A DNA stretch of 15,633 nt from Phoronis pallida. Lineage: Eukaryota > Phoronida > Phoronidae. The stretch is from the NCBI GenBank assembly GCA_028565715.1, contig JAOXYC010256452.1:1-15633 (forward strand). Reading direction: 5' to 3'. Below, one piece after another: positions 15,301 through 15,633 of this stretch (its first letter is position 1; each line of letters opens with the position of its first letter). The notes below the pieces were generated by a model. It worked only from the letters and a program-made list of their open reading frames with translations. It was not told the DNA's origin and did not search any database. Position numbers and translations under genes: made by a program.

Positions 15301-15633
15301 ATTGGTTTTAACAGGTGGTTCTATTGGAGAAAAACAGAATTTCACAACAAGCAGGGTAAGGGATTTCTGTCGAAAGTGTAATTATGCAAGCTCGAAAGCG
15401 AACAAGTATGAACGTCAGTGCTTGGCACTAACACTTGCGCATGCTCTGAAGTCAAAGCCACTCGTTGTGTATCCAACAGTCGATTCGGTATCTGACAGGT
15501 CGCTAATGGTTCACTTCTTATCAAAACAGCTTGACAGGTGTTCTAAGCGACAGGTGGGTTTGAATGTTTTAAACCCATGTAAGAAACCTGAGCTGGATGA
15601 AGAATACAAAACATTGAAACTGGATTGGCAAAT
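259..15633 (+). CDS. HELZ2-like zinc-finger / SF1 helicase / RNB exoribonuclease, 19 exons, 3'-partial
   Basis: Joined exons: 259-393, 1037-1543, 1804-2005, 2436-2501, 2678-2714, 3698-4035, 4615-5064, 5302-5733, 6029-6317, 6467-6662, 6939-7046, 7308-7446, 7577-7784, 8825-9013, 10041-10496, 10884-11081, 11547-12333, 12587-12662, 13098-15633+. All introns are GT-AG and all phases agree, giving about 2,449 codons. The order is C2H2 finger, disordered region, three Cys/His modules, JAZ-like finger, CCCH finger, UPF1-like helicase (Walker A GPYGTGKT, motif II DEAAQ), OB-like linker and RNB domain (IDPEGSKDLDDA). Only the HELZ2 family is known to me to join such fingers, a helicase and an RNB domain. 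Vertebrate HELZ2 is an interferon-inducible RNA helicase/exoribonuclease, also described as a nuclear-receptor coactivator; whether that role applies here is inference. The second helicase expected after RNB lies outside the window. Residue numbers in other entries count from the ATG at 277; the true start may be in an upstream exon. I give no symbol because such genes are often multicopy in invertebrates. Confidence 0.9.
627..748. repeat. MITE-like inverted repeat, ~38-bp arms
   Basis: The left arm (627-665, starting ATTGAAGATAAATTGAATC) and the right arm (711-748, ending TCAATTTGTCTTCAAT) are near-perfect reverse complements. A loop of about 45 nt separates them. The size and self-complementarity fit a small non-autonomous DNA element or a folded-back repeat. 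No transposase sequence and no certain target-site duplication are visible. Confidence 0.7.
848..988 (-). repeat. tRNA-derived SINE-like element (minus strand)
   Basis: Read on the minus strand, 988 to 912 looks like a tRNA. There is an acceptor-like GGCAGAT, an A box TAGCTCAGTTGG, a B-box-like GGTTCGGATCT and a 3' acceptor half ATCCGCC. The anticodon-loop region CACATAA lacks the universal U33, and the anticodon stem pairs badly, so this is not a working tRNA. A further 60 bp of unrelated tail (about 911 to 848) follows, as in a SINE. Its left limit is approximate. Confidence 0.6.
1037..1543 (+). CDS. Exon 2: Lys-rich tract and Ser/Thr/acidic disordered region
   Basis: The acceptor TTTTCAG ends at 1036 and the donor GTAAGC starts at 1544; both junctions are phase 0. 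The exon encodes about residues 40-208. It begins with a very basic tract (KKNKKTKRKGKKKK) and a short Gln run, which could act as a nuclear localisation signal or a non-specific RNA-binding tail. A long Ser/Thr/Asp/Glu-rich stretch with SxxE-type sites follows and is predicted to be disordered. No fold is recognisable. The link to the helicase gene rests on matching splice phases and unbroken frame, not on homology. Confidence 0.75.
1804..2005 (+). CDS. Exon 3: basic-to-acidic linker with SSSSES...SDED
   Basis: The acceptor TTTTTTTCTGATTAG ends at 1803 and the donor GTAATT starts at 2006 (phase 0 in, phase 1 out). The exon encodes about residues 209-276: a Lys/Arg-rich first half, then an acidic Ser cluster (SSSSESNSDED) of the kind phosphorylated by CK2. 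It is low complexity with no known domain. Inclusion is supported by the strong splice sites and the continuous frame with exon 2. Confidence 0.7.
2006..2435 (+). other. Intron 3 (430 bp) with a GAGGAGGCA repeat element
   Basis: Phase-1 GT-AG intron. Positions 2022-2157 are a short element with inverted ends and three GAGGAGGCA units, listed separately. Nothing else coding or structured was recognised. Confidence 0.65.
2022..2157. repeat. Short element with ATTCAGGC/GCCTGAAT ends and GAGGAGGCA units
   Basis: Inverted ends ATTCAGGC (2022-2029 region) and GCCTGAAT (2150-2157) enclose three direct copies starting GAGGAGGCA at 2051, 2088 and 2129, with periods of about 37 and 41 bp. The third copy forms a perfect 20-bp palindrome, GAGGAGGCAGCTGCCTCCTC (2129-2148). 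The terminal similarity continues imperfectly for about 20 bp (AGGCAGC). It looks like a small non-autonomous DNA element; the boundaries are approximate. Confidence 0.5.
2436..2501 (+). CDS. Exon 4: 22-codon linker
   Basis: The acceptor TACTTTCAG ends at 2435 and the donor GTAAGC starts at 2502 (phase 1 in and out). It encodes a Pro/Asp/Ser-containing linker, about residues 276-298. The exon has no domain of its own, and its inclusion rests on good splice sites and phase agreement with exons 3 and 5. Confidence 0.6.
2678..2714 (+). CDS. Exon 5: 37-nt micro-exon, charged linker
   Basis: The acceptor TTTATAG ends at 2677 and the donor GTAAGA starts at 2715. Read from phase 1 it gives a short Arg/Glu/Asn-rich linker and leaves phase 2, which is exactly what the acceptor at 3697 needs. 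That phase fit is the main support. The residues are about 298-310. Confidence 0.55.
2715..3697 (+). other. Intron 5 (983 bp), mostly one giant inverted repeat
   Basis: Phase-2 GT-AG intron. The first ~270 bp are plain AT-rich sequence. The rest (2987-3694) is a long inverted repeat that ends directly before the acceptor. A NAGNAG-type acceptor (TTTCAGCAG, 3693-3700) could be used at 3697 or 3700. Confidence 0.75.
2987..3694. repeat. Long inverted repeat, ~340-bp arms with 26-nt spacer
   Basis: The left arm runs 2987-3325 and the right arm 3352-3694. Anchors seen on both sides include ACTTGCAAT(T)ACCTTCATTC against GAATGAAGGTCATTGCAAGT, TCCGTTTTATGGCAAATG against CATTTGCCATAAAACGGA, and GTTCTTTCAAAGCACAAAAA against its complement by the spacer. 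The arms differ by scattered substitutions and small indels. No open reading frame spans it. It could be a large fold-back/MITE-type element or a local inverted duplication. In the pre-mRNA it would fold into a long near-perfect duplex just upstream of exon 6. Confidence 0.88.
3698..4035 (+). CDS. Exon 6: Cys/His zinc module, repeat 1
   Basis: The acceptor ends at 3697 and the donor GTTAGT starts at 4036 (phase 2 in, phase 1 out). The exon encodes about residues 310-422. After a charged N-terminal stretch comes VCGAC (C-x2-C), then C-x5-H-x-W (CSSKEAHTW), an acidic FEENTR stretch, R-P-x-P, and a CCCH-like end MCRHKNCQDHCTFPHS (C-x4-C-x3-C-x3-H). A Trp pair follows (VWTWLK). The same plan recurs in exons 7 and 8. 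It fits the HELZ2-family N-terminal zinc-binding region, and RNA or protein binding is inferred. Confidence 0.88.
4036..4614 (+). other. Intron 6 (579 bp) with an inverted short-unit array
   Basis: Phase-1 GT-AG intron between module exons 6 and 7. About half of it (4185-4483) is a two-sided array of GGTCCTACGAC/GTCGTAGGAC units, listed separately. The remainder shows nothing recognisable. Confidence 0.75.
4185..4483. repeat. Inverted array of GGTCCTACGAC-type units (large hairpin)
   Basis: The left half (about 4185-4345) carries repeated ATGGTCCTACGACA-like units. The right half (about 4353-4483) carries the same motif inverted (GTCGTAGGACTATGATGTCG). The outer ends, GCAGCATGATGGTCCT and GGGACCATCATGTGC, are also inverted copies. 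The whole region can fold back on itself, with the turn near TTTTGAAGCAG (4344-4354). It is a composite minisatellite or MITE-like element of unknown family. A short open frame through the left half is a by-product of the repeat. Confidence 0.8.
4615..5064 (+). CDS. Exon 7: Cys/His zinc module, repeat 2
   Basis: The acceptor GTTACAG ends at 4614 and the donor GTAAGA starts at 5065; it is a symmetric phase 1-1 exon. It encodes about residues 423-572 and opens with AKSIDDV, which matches the opening of exon 8 (GKSIDDV). The module has AVCGAC (C-x2-C), a downstream C-x5-H (CGSYAGHCW), an acidic EENSET stretch, then MCNQCGSCPKGYGCTFPHS with C-x5-C-x3-H spacing at its end, and LWNWLKKNG. An extra CxxC pair sits in the terminal finger compared with repeats 1 and 3. 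The Ser/Thr/Gly-rich first third is probably a disordered linker. Confidence 0.88.
5302..5733 (+). CDS. Exon 8: Cys/His zinc module, repeat 3
   Basis: The acceptor TGTTTCAG ends at 5301 and the donor GTAAGT starts at 5734; again a symmetric phase 1-1 exon. It encodes about residues 573-716. The order is GKSIDDV, an acidic Ser-rich linker, VCEVC (C-x2-C), CSAGHAW, a YDKEHETRVRPQP stretch, MCRNYRDCPKGRSCTYPHS (C-x5-C-x5-C-x3-H), and IWTWLR. It aligns with exons 6 and 7 along its whole module. An extended reading past 5733 is intron read-through and was not used. Confidence 0.88.
6029..6317 (+). CDS. Exon 9: matrin/JAZ-type C2H2 finger and start of CCCH finger
   Basis: The acceptor CATTTCAG ends at 6028 and the donor GTAGGT starts at 6318 (phase 1 in, phase 2 out). 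It encodes about residues 717-812. The opening KKKIENI is a faint echo of the KSIDDV opening of exons 7-8. The core is YCHMCDKTCNSKRQLEQHKA...H with C-x2-C-x12-H-x5-H spacing and a trailing HRGKI, typical of zf-C2H2_JAZ/U1-like fingers that bind dsRNA or structured RNA. WSFREPPPG follows, a phrase typical of the HELZ family, then the first Cys of the CCCH finger. Confidence 0.88.
6467..6662 (+). CDS. Exon 10: CCCH finger and coiled basic linker
   Basis: The acceptor TATTTTAG ends at 6466 and the donor GTAAGA starts at 6663 (phase 2 in, phase 0 out). Joined to exon 9 it completes IC-x8-C-x11-C-x3-H (EMCEYSF...PCPKAHSDEELKEW), a CCCH-type finger at about residues 810-838. The CPKAHS...EL..W ending is the common HELZ/MOV10-relative form. 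A basic helical segment (RVQKRRRLLSK) follows. The intron boundary splits the finger after its first Cys. Confidence 0.87.
6939..7046 (+). CDS. Exon 11: beta-rich pre-helicase region, part 1
   Basis: The acceptor TGATTTTCAG ends at 6938 and the donor GTTGAG starts at 7047 (phase 0 both sides). It encodes 36 residues (about 879-914) with the alternating hydrophobic pattern of beta strands (VNVQCTNDYEVFLTD). It forms one region with exons 12-13, which in HELZ-family proteins precedes the helicase core. The donor is weaker than its neighbours. The intron that follows shows no better site, and exon 12 continues the frame. Confidence 0.8.
7308..7446 (+). CDS. Exon 12: beta-rich pre-helicase region, part 2
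   Basis: The acceptor GTATTAACAG ends at 7307 and the donor GTAATT starts at 7447 (phase 0 in, phase 1 out). It encodes about residues 915-960 (DGEYELQKVCLLHS...GEVFITNDK), whose pattern matches the 'L..V.LL' and 'G..F' strands of HELZ-like proteins. A different frame here gives a longer open reading frame, but that frame fits neither splice phase nor the family. Confidence 0.82.
7577..7784 (+). CDS. Exon 13: beta-rich pre-helicase region, part 3
   Basis: The acceptor TTAATTTTAG ends at 7576 and the donor GTGAGG starts at 7785 (phase 1 in, phase 2 out). It encodes about residues 961-1029. It contains FGTFRQSVCFDFGPGLPVV and a following VEKKIFVHVGS strand, a conserved HELZ/MOV10-family pattern (F.Q.v.FDFG..P). 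This gives firm support for the family assignment independent of the helicase motifs. Confidence 0.88.
8087..8527. repeat. Cluster of GTGGCCGTGTGACCGATG-ended repeat units
   Basis: An inverted unit at 8087-8160 starts GCATCGGTCACACGGCCAC and ends TGTGTGACCGATGC. Direct copies of the right end follow at about 8251-8267, 8437-8457 and 8511-8527. The last two belong to ~54-bp units (8404-8457 and 8474-8527) that also share TTGTTCC(A/G)GAGT(A/G)AAT..GCACCCG-like cores. The unit resembles the inner part of 8087-8160 when inverted. It is probably a family of short inverted-repeat elements, partly nested or tandem. No coding capacity. Confidence 0.75.
8625..8756. repeat. AGTTTGGCC(TAGGCC) short repeat cluster
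   Basis: ATTT(A/G)AGTTTGGCC-like words recur at about 8628, 8677, 8705 and 8743, interleaved with inverted words such as GGCCTAGACCAAACT (8659-8673). Two adjacent units have a period near 28 bp (8674 and 8702). The AGATTTTAAA / TTAAAAATCCGCC blocks near both ends are roughly inverted. A small composite repeat of unknown origin. Confidence 0.65.
8825..9013 (+). CDS. Exon 14: stalk/pre-helicase segment (YQERMHKLLYIEE)
   Basis: The acceptor TACCCACAG ends at 8824 and the donor GTATAT starts at 9014 (phase 2 both sides). It encodes about residues 1030-1092. NYQERMHKLLYIEELERKKC is the signature 'Y..r(m/f)h.LL.iEE.q' helix that comes just before the helicase core in MOV10/HELZ-type SF1 enzymes. 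The preceding VSRYPIPDHL strand also matches the family. Confidence 0.88.
9014..10040 (+). other. Intron 14 (1,027 bp) with a GC-richer unidentified block
   Basis: Phase-2 GT-AG intron. Positions about 9180-9905 are less AT-rich than the other introns and are followed by an A-rich stretch (9904-9928) and a perfect 18-bp palindrome AAAAAACAATTGTTTTTT (9923-9940). A plus-strand open frame of 88 codons (9647-9913) and a minus-strand 60-codon open stretch (9723-9544) show no family I recognise. The block could be a decayed or inserted element. Confidence 0.5.
10041..10496 (+). CDS. Exon 15: helicase domain 1B/stalk region
   Basis: The acceptor TTTTTTATTGAAG ends at 10040 and the donor GTAAGT starts at 10497 (phase 2 both sides). 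It encodes about residues 1093-1244. The region carries VDGELYAKVVLSEQLSEDTDSG, an IEDIRGDFVILRLSKKC strand-helix, and FQMNRIPFAEKHHAID. These match the accessory 1B and pre-core segments of MOV10/HELZ SF1B helicases (FQ.NR.p...mH.A). In relatives this region grips RNA on top of the RecA-like domains. Confidence 0.9.
10497..10883 (+). other. Intron 15 (387 bp)
   Basis: Phase-2 GT-AG intron, AT-rich. A loose hairpin can be drawn around 10702-10750 (ATAATAATGAATC...GGATTCAT...ATAATTATTCAT). No repeat family or coding signal is supported. Confidence 0.6.
10884..11081 (+). CDS. Exon 16: Q motif and Walker A of the SF1 helicase
   Basis: The acceptor TGTTTCAG ends at 10883 and the donor GTTTGT starts at 11082 (phase 2 both sides). 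It encodes about residues 1245-1310. LNENQRAVAR is the Q motif. GPYGTGKT (10978-11001, residues 1277-1284) is motif I, which binds ATP, and VLICTHTN is motif Ia. The codon split across the next junction restores TNSAAD, the usual family form. All ATP-binding residues are intact. Confidence 0.93.
11082..11546 (+). other. Intron 16 (465 bp) with a SINE-like insertion
   Basis: Phase-2 GT-AG intron. Most of it is a degraded tRNA-derived SINE-like sequence (about 11228-11455), listed separately. The remainder shows no feature. Confidence 0.65.
11228..11455 (+). repeat. Degraded tRNA-derived SINE-like element
   Basis: The 5' end has an A-box-like TACCTCAGTGGTTAGAGTGG. A poor B-box-like stretch (GGCGTTTCCAACTTGG) follows about 35 bp downstream. 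The body ends in AAGCACTTTGAATAAAAGAGTGATGTACAG, a form I associate with SINE tails in invertebrate genomes. A TTATTATCATTATTGTCGTCGTTG microsatellite-like 3' end closes it. It lies in the same orientation as the gene. The ends are approximate, and the family was not identified. Confidence 0.5.
11547..12333 (+). CDS. Exon 17: helicase motifs Ib-IV (DEAAQ box)
   Basis: The acceptor ATCTTCTAG ends at 11546 and the donor GTAAGA starts at 12334 (phase 2 in, phase 0 out). It encodes about residues 1311-1573. SAADIFIRKHIG continues motif Ia/Ib. FIDEAAQ (D1404-Q1408) is motif II with the Mg/ATP-hydrolysis Asp-Glu pair. LAGDHKQMAPKV is motif III, and LHENYRSHQQI is motif IV. The order and wording are those of UPF1-like SF1B helicases of the MOV10/HELZ branch, which move 5'-to-3' on RNA in the cases studied. 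Nothing essential is missing. Confidence 0.94.
12587..12662 (+). CDS. Exon 18: short helicase exon between motifs IV and V
   Basis: The acceptor ATCTAACAG ends at 12586 and the donor GTAAGA starts at 12663 (phase 0 in, phase 1 out). It encodes 25 residues (VKYLRDSLRKQKLSKVTVEH and so on, about 1574-1598). It joins TCYGEQ of exon 17 to the VQGKEF of motif V exactly as UPF1-like helicases do ('y..Q...ir..L.......v..v..vQG.E'). Confidence 0.92.
12663..13097 (+). other. Intron 18 (435 bp), nothing recognised
   Basis: Phase-1 GT-AG intron. A 75-codon open frame at 12738-12965 has no splice phase compatible with exons 18-19 and matches no family I know. No repeat structure was noticed. Confidence 0.65.
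13098..15633 (+). CDS. Exon 19 (3'-open): helicase motifs V-VI, OB-like linker and RNB domain
   Basis: The acceptor TTTTTGTAG ends at 13097; the frame stays open to the window edge. Motif V (GKEFRAVIISTVRT, residue 1599 on) and motif VI (LVNTALTRAKSMITVVGDP) end the helicase. A linker to about residue 1985 includes GRRNCGQAFDGDEVFVEVLE, like the cold-shock/OB part of DIS3-type nucleases. The RNB domain starts near residue 1990: IDPEGSKDLDDA gives D1998, D2004, D2006 and D2007, the spacing of the four metal-binding Asp of RNase II. VHIADVSYFI and HFTSPIRRYIDIVVHR (2315 on) follow. A 3'-to-5' RNA hydrolase is expected. The domain is intact as far as visible. A CAG/GTGGGT site at about 15551-15559 could act as a donor, but the coding pattern continues past it. 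A single 2.5-kb exon contrasts with the short exons before it. Confidence 0.93.

Noticed and set aside
15187-15381. 64-codon open frame overlapping the RNB exon
   Set aside because: It is an out-of-frame reading of the SPIRRY region; the true frame carries the conserved RNB motif.

Overview
This window is eukaryotic genomic DNA. I read it as one large, intron-rich protein-coding gene on the + strand that fills almost all of the window. I join 19 exons by hand, every splice site is GT-AG, and the reading phase closes at every junction. Together they give about 2,440 codons without a stop, and the gene runs off the right edge in mid-exon; its first exon(s) may also lie off the left edge. The domain order is C2H2 finger, basic and acidic disordered region, three tandem Cys/His modules, matrin/JAZ-like C2H2 finger, CCCH finger, beta-rich region, UPF1-like SF1 helicase, OB-like linker, RNB (RNase II/R-type) exoribonuclease. 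This is the architecture of the animal HELZ2 (helicase with zinc finger 2) family. In that family a second helicase normally follows the RNB domain, and here it would lie beyond the window.

Layout: 1-258 is upstream or intronic sequence with a probable dispersed repeat. 259-2714 holds five exons for an N-terminal C2H2 finger and a long low-complexity Lys/Ser/acidic region. 3698-5733 holds three similar exons, each with one Cys/His module. 6029-6662 holds two exons for a JAZ-type finger plus a CCCH finger. 6939-9013 holds four exons for the beta-rich region before the helicase. 10041-13300 holds the helicase with all main SF1 motifs. 13098-15633 is one very long exon that carries helicase motifs V-VI, the linker and a catalytically intact-looking RNB domain.

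The introns are AT-rich and unusually full of self-complementary sequence. They contain a ~340-bp-arm inverted repeat ending at a splice acceptor, an inverted array of short GGTCCTACGAC-type units, smaller MITE-like hairpins, a CGGTCACACGGCCAC repeat family and two tRNA-derived SINE-like insertions. Gene family, intron density and repeat types suggest a marine invertebrate, perhaps a cnidarian or another non-vertebrate animal with many HELZ2-like genes. The species cannot be settled from the sequence alone.

Working model: the finger modules probably bind RNA or partner proteins, the helicase remodels RNA or RNP, and the RNB domain degrades RNA 3'-to-5'. This follows from family knowledge and was not shown here. 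No second gene was found on either strand.
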